Positions 23,041 through 35,544 are shown, numbered from the stretch's first letter. The stretch is DNA of 64,000 nucleotides from Tenodera sinensis (GCA_030765045.1 CM060961.1:29939805-30003804); one strand, 5' to 3'. The notes: a model not told the origin generated them from the letters alone. A program made the numbers and translations.

Positions 23041-23555
23041 CATCCGGGAATGCAACAGCTACGGTGCATTGTCATGTTTGAGGTTAGGTTGAGGTATGAC
23101 AACAATAACGTGCACTACTTGAACAGTTTTTCTTCAACAACCTCTCACCACTGTAATCGTGACACAAATTGTACTTGCAAACATATAAATTAACCACACT
23201 ATACGGCTAACGTAGCCATAGCCTTAGATGAAACACAATAAACATGAACACGTGGTTAAACACACGGCACAGTCAACATGTTATTAGATTTATTCCCGTT
23301 CCCTATACTGCCCAAATAAAAGTTTTTAAACACTCGCTTTGCTAATGTGAAGACAAATTTACATAGGAATTGTTATAAGAAACGAAAACTCAAAGGCATA
23401 GAAAACAATACGAAGGGTAGCGTGTGGAAACACCTCAGAAATCAGGACCAACAGCCGACGCCATTTTTGTACAACTTAGATGGTAGTGTTAGGTCCGTTA
23501 ATCCAGAGGGTCCTGACTGGATGGCACTCTCATCTGCTGGGCAGGTGTAGGAAAA
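23041..23555. other. no recognisable feature
   Basis: AT-rich sequence. A 67-codon plus frame at 23347-23550 has no domain. Confidence 0.4.
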
Positions 23556-23745
23556 GAGATACAGTTGCCTAACACTAAGGTCTCTGGACACGTGACGAAA
23601 CTGCCATGAACCCATTACAGGAGCAGAGGTACAGTTGCCTAGCATTAAGCTATTGGACTCATGTCGAAACTGTCATGTTCTCGTCACGTATAGAAGCAGA
23701 GATACAGTTGCCTAACACTAAGGACCCTGTGAACACGTGATTAAG
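23556..23745. repeat. 70-73-bp short tandem repeat, about 2.7 units
   Basis: GATACAGTTGCCTAACAC-type starts at 23558, 23628 and 23701. Each is followed by a diverged CACGTGACGAAACTGCCATG block. Adjacent units differ by roughly a quarter of positions. Confidence 0.8.
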
Positions 23746-24979
23746 CAAGATGGTGTGGTGCAGGGATGAGACCTAGAAGGCTGACTCCGTTTCACACCGA
23801 TGTACGAGGCATCTGTTCACAAAACTGTCGCGAGTAGTTAAAGCGAGTAAAATAAATGGAGAGATTCAATCTACCATATCTGCAAAATTGACTTGCTGTC
23901 AGGAACAGGTGAAAATGCAAAAACTAACAAATTAAATTCGAAAAAGTGTCATAGAGATAAATTGGGTCTTCACTGGTAAAGTTTCTGAGGTTTCTTTTGC
24001 AAAGAAGCACAACATAATCAAAAGATAAGGCTTAAATAAGCATTTTCCATACTGTAACAGGCCATTAAGGGTGTAGTAGGTATGTGATGCTATTTCAAAT
24101 AAGGGCCATCTGACACACTACTATATCATGACCGTGAAAGAAGTAGGTTATTTCGAAATATAAAAGTTTTATGCCCCATTCCATCCCCGCTTTATACATC
24201 AATTTTGTTGGTAACGCATATTTCCCTCTATCGCACTTTTAAATTCACGTCCGATATTACGACTGTCGTAAATCTAAACGTGACAGTGTTATAAAACAGA
24301 CATTAATTTTCCTGTCATTTAACGTTCTCGAAAACCATCAATAGGACCATTAAGTTAATACATCTTCTGATGTAGCCAGAGACGTGCATATTCGTTGTTT
24401 AAAAGATGAGGGAAAATTGCCATTTTGCATAAAAAAGTCTAGATACATAAATTAAGAGGAGCAAGGTGACAATTTGCCCCTCTAATGATTCCATTTTACA
24501 GTATTTTATTTTGAGGTACCTTAAAACCATAACAATTATATCTATGAATAATGATTTTTTTTTTATCACAGTTATTCCATAAATCCTTCGTTTGCATGCG
24601 TGGCCGGTCTAACGGGAATTTTCTTGGCACCAGGAAGCATGCTGTTAGCCGGCGGAGTCGAACAGCCCCTAAATTCAAGTACAAATTATAACTACACTAA
24701 CCACGTGACTTAGTCATAAAAGATGTTGGAAATGATGTCTTTGAGCAAAAGTTAACTCTACTAGTATAATCACATGGTTGCGATTCCTGAAGTACAGCTA
24801 TCTTAGGGTTTTAATTGCAAAAGTTAGTGGCAGTTAAAGGGGAAGTTTGGGAAATTCCTGGTTTCCTTGCAAGCTTTCTCAGAGATTTCTTTGGTTTTCG
24901 TTGCAACTTATCTCCGCTGTCACCGAGATTTTTCTCCTCTTCTTTATTTGATTACTCTCCCCGTAATGACACTGACACT
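23746..24979. other. no recognisable feature
   Basis: AT-rich, no shared repeat or domain seen. The 62-codon minus frame at 24496-24684 is unsupported. Confidence 0.4.
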
Positions 24980-25305
24980 GCCTAGCACTTATAAGCCCAG
25001 GGTCAGAGATCTGTCGGGAAGTAGACGAACTTGTGGAGCGGACAGAGTGAAGACCTGGAAGCGGCTGGTCATCCCAGCACCAGATATGAGAACGAGGAAG
25101 ATGACGATATGTATGAACGGAAAGGTGATGATAGAGGAGTTGGTGGCATGAATGGCGAGGGAAACCGGAGAACCCGGAGAAAACCCACCCAGACGTCGCT
25201 TCGTCCATCACGAATACCACATGCGGGTCCCTGGGATCGAACCCAGGCCAGTACCTTGGTGATAGGCGAACGGCCCAACCGCTTGGCCACGACGCCACCC
25301 TCTCT
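24980..25305 (-). mobile_element. tRNA-derived SINE (family C)
   Basis: The minus-strand head TGGCCAAGCGGTTGGGC and B box TGGGTTCGATCCCAG are clear. The body includes CTTATAAGCCCAGG, AGTAGACGAAC and GGAAACCGGAGAACC (plus strand). A second copy is at 27215-27435. Three overlapping frames of 90-140 codons here are artefacts of the GC-rich SINE. Confidence 0.85.
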
Positions 25306-26110
25306 GTAAGAACACGGTGATTTATTTATAATTTCTCATCTAGAGTAGATCCTTATTCCCTAAATGCACTCAGAAGACTGCGAACCGTTTCTATGAGAGG
25401 AGCACAAACAGCAGGGAATCTGTCTATAAATCACTTCTCTATAAGAGTTTGTAACATAGGAATCATACATGAAGATTCTGTGTGCTATTGAATATGGACG
25501 TTTTGGTTTTATAACAACACTAACATGCTACAACAGTGAAGCACATTGCCTCACTACATCATCAACCACTGTATAAATACTTCGCATCAAGTCAACTGAT
25601 TAGCCGACAGACGGCGAGGGGATAGAGCCGGCTAGAAACGGCGCAGTCCAGGACAAGGAATTGCATAGTACGACCTCGCCCCCAAGCAAAGGCTGCGATT
25701 ATAACTAGACACTGGTTTGTACATAGCAAAATATTTAAAATACTCCTGCATCTATACTGTCAAAATCTTTAAAATATGCTCTGTAGTTTCGAAAATATAC
25801 AACAGAACTGTTTTTGGTGCTTTGGACATCATTCCGGTGGTTATAATTTCATTTGCAGTAAGCAATAATCGTTTTCTCCATATACTCACGACGTTTATCG
25901 GTTAACACAAGTTTATATACTTAGTGAGAAAAGATTTTTGCATGTTTTTGAGAAAATGTGCAAGTACTTGATAACACGGGGGCATTTCTTCACGAAGCAC
26001 TACGTTTTCACCTTTAATTTATCCACAAAGGATAACTCGCAATACTTACGCATATACATCACTCCGCAGTGCTGCCAACACCTTATAATGAGGTAATGTC
26101 TCAAAATACA
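25306..26110. other. no recognisable feature
   Basis: Includes a short GC-rich patch at 25600-25690 without tRNA boxes. Otherwise AT-rich and unclassified. Confidence 0.4.
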
Positions 26111-26424
26111 CAAAAGCATGCGAGCGAGGCAAGCGTGTGTTCCTTAACGATGCTAATGTTTGAGTATATAAGCTTAGCTTTCTGATTCATGGGTGATTAA
26201 GTTAGGTTTAATTCATTAATAGCTTGCATTTAATTAACAATCATTGGTTACACCAAAGCACGCGAACGAAGCGAGCATCCAATGCTTAGGATACTATTTG
26301 TATAAGCTTAGGTTACTAATTCACGGGAGGTTATGTTAGCTTACGTTAATGTTCGTCGTGGCAAGCACTCATAAATTACTCCGGATTATTACATGTACTC
26401 GCAAACGAAGTATGCGGGAGTGAA
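26111..26424. repeat. diverged tandem repeat, period about 142 bp
   Basis: CAAAAGCATGCGAGCGAGGC (26111), CCAAAGCACGCGAACGAAGC (26253) and CTCGCAAACGAAGTATGCGG (26398) recur at about 142-bp spacing. The intervening blocks TATATAAGCTTAGC...GATTCATGGG and GTATAAGCTTAGG...AATTCACGGG are also shared, giving about 2.2 units. Confidence 0.7.
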
Positions 26425-27214
26425 ACCTCCACGAAATACAAAACTTTACTGTTATGATTTCTCTCTAAAACACTGCACAATTTATTGTTTAATTGTTCTA
26501 ATACTTTAAAGGAGCACATTCAATATTACTCTGAATCTCATTGAGAAGTATGTGAGTAAGCGGTAAGCGTTTTAAATATTAATTTTACAGTTAAAAGAAC
26601 ACCATGCATGGAAAAATGAAATAACATCTGAGGTATACAATAAATGCTCTATAAAATTTGCCAGTCAAGCATTGAAGAATGAAACATTCTGACAAATGTA
26701 ACATGCAATTCTACATGGGAATTAAAAAGAACTAAATGTGCATTTACCTGTAATCCGATATAATCTAATATTAACACTGACCTTGGGCGTTCATGCTAGT
26801 GTATGTGTATAGTATTTCCAGATCAGTAAGCTGGTACTGACGTAAACATCACTGTTTTTTGCTATATACTAGTAATTATTTGAACATGTTGTAGACTGAG
26901 TCAATGCAGTTGAGGGTTACAGATCAACTGTTAAATGTTTACTTCCTTTGTTTCTCATTATCGTTTGTAACGTCATGGCTAACTTTAATTACATCGACTT
27001 GCTGTGATGTAATGTGGACAAAGCGCGTGTTAGCTGTTTGAAATATTTATGAGCGAGAGGAAATAGAAATAGAAAATTAATTTTTTGTTGGAATAACTTG
27101 TGAACTAGCGCTATAAAAATAAAGCTAAAGAAATCCGCGCTATTGCTACACACTAGATTACTTTCACTCCTCTGTCTGCTCTGTTTACCCTCGTATGGAC
27201 TCACTCCCCCTCCC
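26425..27214. other. no recognisable feature
   Basis: AT-rich, no repeat or domain identified. The 71-codon minus frame at 26989-27204 is unsupported. Confidence 0.4.
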
Positions 27215-27435
27215 CCCAGGGCTTATAAGTGGGCGCATGGGCTCAGATGCCTGCCAAGGAGTAGACAAGCTCTGGATGGGTGATCAGCCCGAAGCCTGCT
27301 ACGAGAGTGAGGAAAGAGATGATAGTGAAATTGATAAAGGAGAGGTTATGATGGAGCAGTTGGTTGAATAAATGGTGGGGGAAACCGGAGAACCTGGAGA
27401 AAATCCGCACAGCGACCACAGGCCGCTTTGTCCAC
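27215..27435 (-). mobile_element. SINE family C, lacking the tRNA head
   Basis: Shares CTTATAAG...GTAGACAAGC, GAGGAAAGAGATGATAG, GGAAACCGGAGAACCTGG and AAAATCC in order with 24980-25305. It ends before the tRNA-like B box, so it is 5'-truncated. Confidence 0.75.
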
Positions 27436-28007
27436 AAATTTCGATTAGTTTTATTAAGGGCGCTAATTTACAGACAGTGTTCTGGATGACTTTTACTGCA
27501 CGTTTAGCAACCTTTGCTTATAAAATCATTAGGAAGTTCAAATCCCTAGGATAATTTTCTAATAATTTTTGTGAGTAGTGATTTAGCTTTTCTTCCGTTT
27601 TTCAGAACTATTTCTTTAAATTCTATTTTCAGGTGCACTTAATTAAATAGCTATTTAAGGTAGCAAGTTAAAATGTTGTGAGCATTGTATCATATAGAAC
27701 ATACTTTAGGGGAGGTACTTTTCAATAAATACAATTTAATTATAAGTGAAAGGGCACGAATTACACAAGATGTTGAGGTATATTCTACGATTTCATTGAA
27801 CAGTGTTAGTGATTTTTGAACTTGCATGGCTGAGTTTAATTTCGTGTATTTTCCTTATACTATTCTAGATTTGCATCGGTATAAATTTCACCGTTTTGTA
27901 TTCCGCTTTAACCGGTGCTGTATTTTGCTCTACTTGCTTTAACTCAAAGTAATTTAATATAAATGCACAGTTTATATTATGCATTTTATCTCACTACTAA
28001 AATTTAC
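27436..28007. other. no recognisable feature
   Basis: AT-rich unclassified sequence between two SINEs. Confidence 0.4.
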
Positions 28008-28368
28008 GGTCGTCTTCTTAGCACGGTGGTAGCGCTGCTGCCTTCCAAGCGGGAGACCCGGGTTCGATTCAAGGTACCGAAGTGGGGATTTTCTCTGGGA
28101 GACGTGGTCCGGGTTACACTCAGCCTTGTTAGGTGTCTGAGGGGCCGATTGAGGAGTTACTTGATTGAAAAGTAGGGATCCCTGGTTGCGAAGACCGCGT
28201 AACCGTCCGGGAGGGACTGGGGCGCTGACCACGTCCCACCTCCACCTCCACCCCCAGTACTGCACTCTTGGCGCCTGTGATGGGCAGACAGACGCAGCGG
28301 TCGTGCGGTAGGTCTTGGCCAGGAAAGGTCTGTTGCGCCTCGGGAGGGGGGCGGGAATAAAGTTTACA
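28008..28368 (+). mobile_element. tRNA-derived SINE (family B)
   Basis: The head TTAGCACGGTGGTAGCGC and the B box CGGGTTCGATTCAAGG are followed by the body: CTCAGCCTTGTTAGGTG, GGGGCGCTGACCACGTCCC, GTACTGCAC and AGACGCAGCGG. The same body is at 52220-52556. A possible flanking repeat is AAARTTTAC (27999-28007 and 28359-28367). Confidence 0.85.
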
Positions 28369-29189
28369 AAGCATTTTAATTTCATACTAATGTTGTTTCA
28401 AAAGATCCTGTTTATCAAAATTAACTCCAATTATGCGAATTTTTTCAAAATGTAATGAAATGCTAAATTACAAACAAATAAGCTCTATAAATATTAAATG
28501 TCCAATACAAAATGCTAAATTTCTATATCCAAAACGCTAAAAAGCACCACCCTTTCTTAAATTGCTAATTTCCACTGTCTACAAAAGGCAAAAAGATGGA
28601 GAAGAAATACGAAGGAAAATGGAGCAAAGTGAAATAGGATCCGTGATAAACAAGTTAACACCGCATTCCTATATTAGGTTCAGGGTCGTGCAATCACGCA
28701 GAAAGGGAGGGAGTCAGTCCTTGGAGTAGGTATATTACGTATGTGCTTCTGGTCGTCTCTGTTGCATGTAAATCAGGACTGCATCGTCAAATCTCATCTT
28801 GTGATGCACTTCAAGATGACCCACATTGGCCTGCAAACCGAGAAAAGCGGTGACGAACTTTTCATTTAATTAGGAGGCTTTGGCACTGTGCCCAGTAGCA
28901 GGTTCTTAGAAATCTCTGCCTCACCCGTATTCTCCAGGGAATATTTATATATCTACACACGTAGAAGTAAATTTATTAAGTATAAATCAAAACTCGAGCC
29001 GGTTTTAATTAGATAGTTTCATGAATAGAATTTAATAAACTATATAAATAATAGCTCAAGTTGTCAGACCTGTGAGATAATACAATGCTTATACTCACTT
29101 TGAAGTTCAAAATCACAATCCGGAAACGGTCTGTGCGAACAATCGTTAAGTTTCTCCACACATATCTGTTAAACGTTACAGTACTCATA
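28369..29189. other. no recognisable feature
   Basis: AT-rich. No domain or shared repeat seen. Confidence 0.4.
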
Positions 29190-29525
29190 TAAAAATAGTT
29201 ACCTATGTACCTACTCCCATGAAATGCAATTCTCCATCCACGACATAGCGAGGAATAGTGACGTCACTTTAAAATATGATAAAGTATTCAACTCCAGTTG
29301 TAATATTTCACGTAAATGGCTGATGTCATAAGTGTTATTTAAAACAAATTGGTTATTTTAATAAGACGTACATTTTGTGTACGCTTGTGATTTGGCCGTT
29401 ACCCAAGAGGACCTCCGGCTTTCTTCAGAAAATACAAGCTTATATAGGCACTTTATTTGTAGTGTGATTAATTACCTTAAATATATACTACTTTAATCAA
29501 AATTGTTAGAGACATTATTGAGAAT
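29190..29525 (+). mobile_element. MSE internal fragment
   Basis: Diverged but ordered MSE blocks: ATGGCTGATGTCATAAGTG, GACGTACATTTTGTGTAC, CCGGCTTTCTTCAGAAAAT and ACTTTAATCAAAATTGTTAG then GAGACATTATTGAG. It ends where a family A SINE begins. Confidence 0.6.
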
Positions 29526-29529
29526 TTAC

Positions 29530-29735
29530 AAGTTTAACGTCCTTTTACCTGGTAGATCATATCGGACCTTGCAGAAAAGTGATGAAATTTATGAAATGAT
29601 GATCAAATGAGCCCGGGTTTTATACAACTTAAGGTTATCCGACATGTCTTCTCAGGGTAAGGCAAAACCCAGTAAAAGCCTTATCTGGATAAGTCCTTTT
29701 AACCGAGATTCGAACTAGGGACAATCCGAGAAACT
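29530..29735 (-). mobile_element. SINE family A
   Basis: The tail AAGTTTAACGTCCTTTTACC lies left. ATCAAATGAGCCCGGG, CTTCTCAGGGTAAGG, TTATCTGGATAAG and the minus-strand B box GGTTCGAATC lie right. The head abuts the following (ATT)n. Confidence 0.8.
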
Positions 29736-29748
29736 TTTTGCAATTATT

Positions 29749-29931
<183 letters not shown>

Positions 29932-30784
29932 GAATAATCTAGAATTCCTAGTAAAGTGATGCTGTGATAATTGTTCCTCTCGGCAGTTCATCTTCGGTGA
30001 CCAAAAAATAGGATAAATTATTATATTATATTTACCTTATAATTTTGAAGCCCGGGCCGGCCTGAGCCCGATAAATGTTTTTCAAATTAGGCCTGAACCT
30101 GACTCGCGCATGTCTCTACTGTGTGTTACGCACATTATTATCAGTTTTGTTGAGGCTATTTAAGCAACTATTGCAGGAAATTACCCCGTTTCCGTTAAAT
30201 AGCTGTCCGGTTTAGAAAGCTATGCAACACAGGAAAAAGCTTCGCTCCGATATTTATTTTGCGTTTGTCCATGTTCCTGGTATACCTACAGAAGGTCCGG
30301 TTTAGGCAGGTTTTACTCTATTTACGCTGAATAGAAGTCACTCAAATGGCAGCATTTGGCGGCAGTGGCATTAATGTGGTTTCCTCTAAACCACTGAGGT
30401 GGGTGACCTAGTTACTTAATCTGATGGCTGTTGCTCAGTTATTAATTTATTAAATACACTTTGCGTACACTTTATTTTTATCACACATTTTTGAGAACTA
30501 TTTCCGTTGAACCGTGCGAAATGTGCAGTGGTATGTGAAACGGATAACCGCGGTTTACAAAAGGTTTGCTCGTTGTGCTTTTAATGCACACAAATAATTT
30601 GAGCGTGGTACATTAAACTCTTATTTTAATGCGAATGAGATTTTGAATCGATAGACCGGCTATTGATAGCTTGTGTGTTCCACCGAAGTACTGCTATTGC
30701 TTGTTTAGATCTTCATAGCTGGCCCTAACTAACGGAGAACAAGCTCTTCTTCCTTTTTTTGATGATTATAGTAATTGTGTAAGC
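29932..30784. other. mostly unclassified; shared GC-rich repeat fragment at 30046-30120
   Basis: 30046-30120 (CCCGGGCCGGCCTGAGCCCG then ATAAATGTTTTTCAAATTAG) reads, in reverse complement, like 59238-59322 (GCACGGGTTTGGG...TTTCAAAAATGTTTCTCG). This suggests one repeat family, class unknown. The remaining sequence shows nothing else except the pogo-like end listed separately. Confidence 0.4.
30180..30325 (-). mobile_element. possible pogo/Tigger-like transposon end
   Basis: On the minus strand AGTAAAACCTGCCTAAACCGG resembles the terminal repeat style of pogo-like elements (CAGTAAAACCT..CTAAACCGGAC). A second TTTCTAAACCGGACAGC lies about 100 bp inside. An ATG with MDKRK follows between them but the frame stops after about 25 codons. 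No matching opposite end was found. Confidence 0.35.
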
Positions 30785-31035
30785 AGTGACCGGAATGACT
30801 CAACGAAGCAGATAATCTGGTTCGAATCCAGCTGCTGCAAAAGGAAGTTTACCTTCCTCCTCCCTCCAAACTAGGGGAGGTACTGGGTTTCTTAACCCCA
30901 AGTCCTAATGAACCCACAAAGAAGCGATGATATTCCCGTCCCTCACTTCATTTCCTCCTCTCCCCTTCCCCATTTCTCTCGCCACTCCTATGTCTGGGAT
31001 AGCTGCATAATTTGTCCTTCAAGCATCCGGAACTA
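30785..31035 (+). mobile_element. tRNA-derived SINE (family F), diverged
   Basis: B box TGGTTCGAATCCAGC with a decayed A-box region before it. A C-rich body follows (TTACCTTCCTCCTCCCTCC, AAGTCCTAATGAACCC, ATGTCTGGGATAGCTGC). No other copy is in the window. Confidence 0.5.
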
Positions 31036-31189
31036 GTTTCTGTGGTAACCGGAAGACAAAAGACTTGTGGGCTGCGTGTCCACAACGATAATACGACATA
31101 TTAAATGTACACATACCGTTAACTTTCAGGTACGTTCGCCACATTTATCTTGTCATGTGGTTTTCAATGGCACATTTCAGGAAACAATT

Positions 31190-32262
31190 ATAAAAATCAG
31201 ATGTTATATTCCAGGCCTTTCTCTGCTATTATCGTTTATTTTTATATCGCTTCCAGAAAGCTTTTTCTGTTTACTTCATGTTAATCGAGATAAATCGTTG
31301 TAGAAATAGTTACATTATACATTTTGTTTTAGCTATAACCGAATCGATAGTCAGGTGTAAGTGCTACATGGTAGCTGGAAACATGACATCGCAGGAAACA
31401 ACTGAATTGCGACAGCAGTTTTAACAAATGACAAAGTATTGAACGATTCAAATCAATAATGGATTTCTCGAAAATGTCAGATGCCTTAAAATGTATTTGA
31501 AAAACACTGTGTATTTTAAAATGATTGCATTTTTTGCGTAGAAAATTTTGTCTATCTTATGTGGTTTTTCAAAATTATACAAAATTCCTTCTCAATAACG
31601 TAGACTTCACAGGCTTTTTCTTGAAAATTCAAAACATAGGTACGTTTTATATCTCATGGAAGTATATTAAACTTGTCTATGGTGTTTAAGGGGCCAAGTT
31701 AGCCTGAATGTATAGAAATTAAACCTTACTGGGTTAAATTAGGTTAAATTACCACTCCTCTTACAGTTCTCAATAGTTTTTCCTGAAATTGTTATGAGTT
31801 GTTCTCTAAATCATGACAATTGTTTCAAATGGTTATAAAAATGTCAGTAAAAACCATTGAGTACTTTAAGATCAGCGGTAATTTAACTTAATGTAACTAT
31901 TAAAGTGTAATTTCTATATGTTGAGACTACCTTGGCCACTTAATCGAAAACTTGGAGCCATTTTCGAGAAAAATATGTTTCCATGTAAGGGGTACTTGTT
32001 TAAGGCCAGTTTTGTTAATGTTTTGGAAGATGAATCTACTACCAATCTTAGTATTTATCTGAATTTTTGTTTTTGAATTATGGTGTTCACACACACGCGC
32101 ACGCACGCGCACACGCACACGCACACGCACACACACACACACCCTTTTCTAAAAATTTGTCTTTTGGATTCAATGGGCCTCTAGCGTTCCAAGAACATCA
32201 CTACCTGGAGATATGGGGGGCAATTTTAGTGGGGGGGGGGCATTTTCTCTATCTTGCTTGTC
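31190..32262 (+). mobile_element. MSE copy, near full length
   Basis: Starts AATCAGATGTTATATTCC and includes TTCATGTTAATCGAGATAAA, CTATCTTATGTGG and ATTATACAAAATTCCTTCTC. An unclassified insert lies at about 31690-31880. It then has GGAGCCATTTTCGAGAAA, TTTTTGAATTATGGTGTTC, the CA/CG slot, and TTTTCTAAAAATTTGTC after it. Confidence 0.75.
32088..32142. repeat. (CA)/(CG) tract in the MSE slot
   Basis: CACACACGCGCACGCACGCG passing into (CA)n, directly after TTATGGTGTT and before CCCTTTTCTAAAAA. Confidence 0.95.
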
Positions 32263-33107
32263 CATTTTTACTGTAAAATTTATTTTTAAGAAATGTTGGC
32301 AAATCTTTTCTGAAGTTTGATCTTGTACAACCTGTGGAAGTCGAATGTTGTTTTGTCGTGGCTCGCGGCGAGAGTAAAAGGAAAGACTGCAACTGTGTAA
32401 TTTTATTGCAAAACGTGTAGAAGGGTCGGGGAGGAAATTATTACATTGACCTGCTTGCATAAACAACAGTGTCTTGTTGAAAATCAAATAGGATGTGTTT
32501 ACTGCTTATCGCTATTAATACAACTCAATTACATTTTCAATATAGGCCTATATCATCAATAGGTTAAATATGAATCACAGCCTGCCTTTCAAAAATCAGT
32601 TTTCTTTCAACAATGAATGATTGAATATGTTTCGAACTGTTAACGACTATAGATTAGATTTGTAGTATTCAATGGACTTAGTGAACGGTTCTAAGCACAG
32701 AGGTTATAAGAAATTGTAACTCGTTTCGTGAATCAAGACTTCCAAAAATGAGTGAACCTGAATCGCGTTAACTTCGATAAGCAACATGCCAGGATAAACT
32801 GAACGCTATGTCAATTCTTTGCATCGAATCTCATGTGGTTCGACAGATCGACTTTGATTGACGTCATCAGTGCTTTCTCTATGAGGAAAGTATATAGGAA
32901 ATCGCTATAATTTTCAAGTAAGATGTATGTATTTTTATTCTAAATATTTTTTTCTGAATTGTAAGTTTCATTTAATGTTGTCTCATTTAAACTTATGACC
33001 TGTATAGTAGTTGCTTATATTCTGTAGGGAACATTGGGGGACGGAAATTTTTAGCACTGCCTAGGGGCGGCAAAATACCTAAATCCGGCACTGGTTGTAA
33101 CGCATGC
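32263..33107. other. no recognisable feature
   Basis: A 105-codon minus frame (32170-32487) starts here and runs into MSE. I looked for zinc-finger or transposase motifs in it and found none. The rest is AT-rich. Confidence 0.4.
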
Positions 33108-33330
33108 TTGTTGTATCTTCTCTGGCGCTTGTAGTAGGCAGAGGAAGCAGGTCCGCCCAAAAATTCTATATGGAGATTTCACCGGAAATACATGCTTGGA
33201 ATCCTACCCCTAAAAAGCTTGTGTGTGTATGTGTGTTTGTGAACAGCAATAAGTCAATAACAAAGGATGCGAACACAAAGACTTTCAAGGAAAGCCGCCC
33301 TCAACAATCCTTCCTGTATGTGAAAAACAA
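33108..33330 (-). mobile_element. MSE fragment, end portion
   Basis: Contains GTAGTAGGCAGAGGAAGCAGG, GGAGATTTCACCGGAAATAC, a short GT slot and AACAGCAATAAGTCAATAAC. It stops about 10 bp before a forward copy begins. Confidence 0.7.
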
Positions 33331-33674
33331 AACAAAACAAACTGATGTGTGCATGGCCTCTTTCTTTGCTCACTCTTGTACGAACTAGTCCTAAAAACGC
33401 TTACAGTTTTATCTACTTCATGTTAATCGAGATAAACGTTTGTAAAAATTGTTTTATTACATCTTCCCTACAGGTAAAATAGGAATAGAAGAAAGCAGTA
33501 GTGCTAAGCGGTAGTCAAGTATTTAAACAGCTGGTCGCTATGTGATTGCTTTGACGTTTCATTCTCTTTCCATGGCTAAGGCAGAGAAAAAAGAAATAAA
33601 GGAAAATAAAAAAGGAATAACGAGTGTCTGAGAAAATTCTTTGAAAATGTCTATCTCTTATGGCTTACCAGTTA

Positions 33675-33883
33675 CTTAAGAATCATACAGAATAAAAAAT
33701 TGTTTTGTTTAATGGTGGTATCAATTGCCAGGATCACATCAGCGTCGCCGGTGTGCCGGAATTTCGTCCCGCAGTTCTTTTACATGCCAGTAAATTTACT
33801 GACATGGAGCTGTTTTTAAGCACATTTAAAAACCATCGGTCTGGGCCGGATTTGAACCCGCAACCTTGGGTCTAACCAACTGT
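33675..33883 (-). mobile_element. tRNA-derived SINE (family D) in MSE
   Basis: The minus-strand B box GCGGGTTCAAATCC and GGTTTTTAAATGTGC are followed by TCAGTAAATTTACTGGCATG, ACGAAATTCCGGCACACCGG and CCTGGCAATTG. It is flanked by a 10-bp repeat TTACCAGTTA (33665-33674 and 33884-33893). A full plus copy is at 61234-61450. Confidence 0.9.
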
Positions 33884-34120
33884 TTACCAGTTATACAAAG
33901 TCGCTCAGAATGAAGCAGTGACTATACTCGAAAATTGAAGATATACATTTAATTTGTCATGAAAATGTCTTAAACATAGTTTTTTTTATGAAAATGTTAG
34001 ACTATTTTTGAGAAGATCAAAATGCAAGCATGTATTCATGGAAAGGGTAGTTTGGGGTGGGGAATTTTCTTAAAAATCGTTACGTTGCATCTTTGGAAGG
34101 CACTGAACATAAATACAAGT

Positions 34121-34240
<120 letters not shown>

Positions 34241-34425
34241 GGAACCCTTATTTAAAATGCTTTCTCTCAACTCCAACAGGGGTAGGCACGCAGCAAAAGC
34301 CGTCGGGCTGAACCTCAGCCTGCCAGTAGCTCGTCGTGAGGCCTCAAAACATGTATTTCTGGTAAAATCTCTTTGGGTGGAGTAAATACTTTCCCTATTT
34401 ATACGCAATATTACAGAAAGAATGA

Positions 34426-34821
34426 ATAATAAGCTTTCGTAAGTGAGAAAGTCGAGTGTTTTAAGTTATAAGCAGAATGATCAATGTCAAAGTTCCTTGA
34501 AATGATAATCCAAATGAGTTCATAGATCGAATGTCAGGTCAGTGGCTTTTGTCATTACAAAAACAAACTTAATGAGTACGATCTTTTGGAATTCTCATTA
34601 AGCAAGGGTAAACTTCAGGACGTCTGTTCTAAACCATTACTTGGGGGACTCCGTGTGAATGCTGTGTTTAGTACCCACACGTGATGCATGACGTTTGCTG
34701 ACTACTGTGCCAGGAATGCACGTGTGTCATGCATTTCGTCGGTCCAATTAGCAAACGTCTTTGGGAAATGCATACATTCTGGGTAAAACTGGATTACTCA
34801 CTTTTACAATATTTTTCTTTA
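34426..34821. other. no recognisable feature
   Basis: AT-rich spacer with nothing recognisable. Confidence 0.4.
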
Positions 34822-35110
34822 TTACTTTCTCTATTAAGTATAGTACGTAAGTATTGTATTCGACCCAAAATATCGATGTCGAGATTTCTCCGGGAATATA
34901 TGTTTTAGGGGCAACCGAATTAAATTAAAAAAAAAAAATATATATATATATGTACATTTCTAGAAAAAAATATTTGTGTGGGCATCTGTGTGTCTGTGCA
35001 CAGCATAACTCAAAAAATAATAGTCGGTTAAAAACTAAAGTTGCTATTTAAACTTAATACCTTTCAAGGATGCGACACGAAGATTTTGAAGAAAATTTCA
35101 GCTTATTCTT
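34822..35110 (-). mobile_element. MSE fragment, end portion
   Basis: Starts TTATTACTTTCTCTATTAAG and has GTATTCGACCCAAAATATCG, CACAGCATAACTCAAAAAA and CCTTTCAAGGATGCGACACG. It breaks off before the middle and is followed by a forward fragment. Confidence 0.75.
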
Positions 35111-35544
35111 CTGGATACTTCTGGTTAGTCGAAGTAGACATTTCCACGTTTCATTTCACCTAAGAGGAGGATATATACATTGAAGGTATTGTATTAAATT
35201 GTTTATTAATATGCGATGTTTTTGGTGTTCCATGTTTGTTAAATAACCACGAGAAGAACCGAATACCGAATTTCTACTCGTGAAAAGTTATTTGAAACTT
35301 AAAAGAAGCAACAAATAATATCTCAGAAATGTTTAATGCCTCGCCTCGCCTCCTCTCCCTAAAATTTGACAGAAATCGAAGCACTGGCGAGCTCTATAGT
35401 TCTTGTGTAGTACAATTTTTTACGGTTTGCCAATTATAGAAAAGCCATTCACAATTAAGAGGGCTTCACAGACTCTTGCCAGAAAATTGAAGATATGAAT
35501 TTTGTCATGCAAGTAGTTTAAACCTATTGTATTTTAATTAACCT

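Noticed and set aside
24879..25309. Overlapping frames of 139, 94, 92 and 73 codons on both strands
   Set aside because: All lie in the GC-rich family C SINE, whose stop-poor composition explains them.
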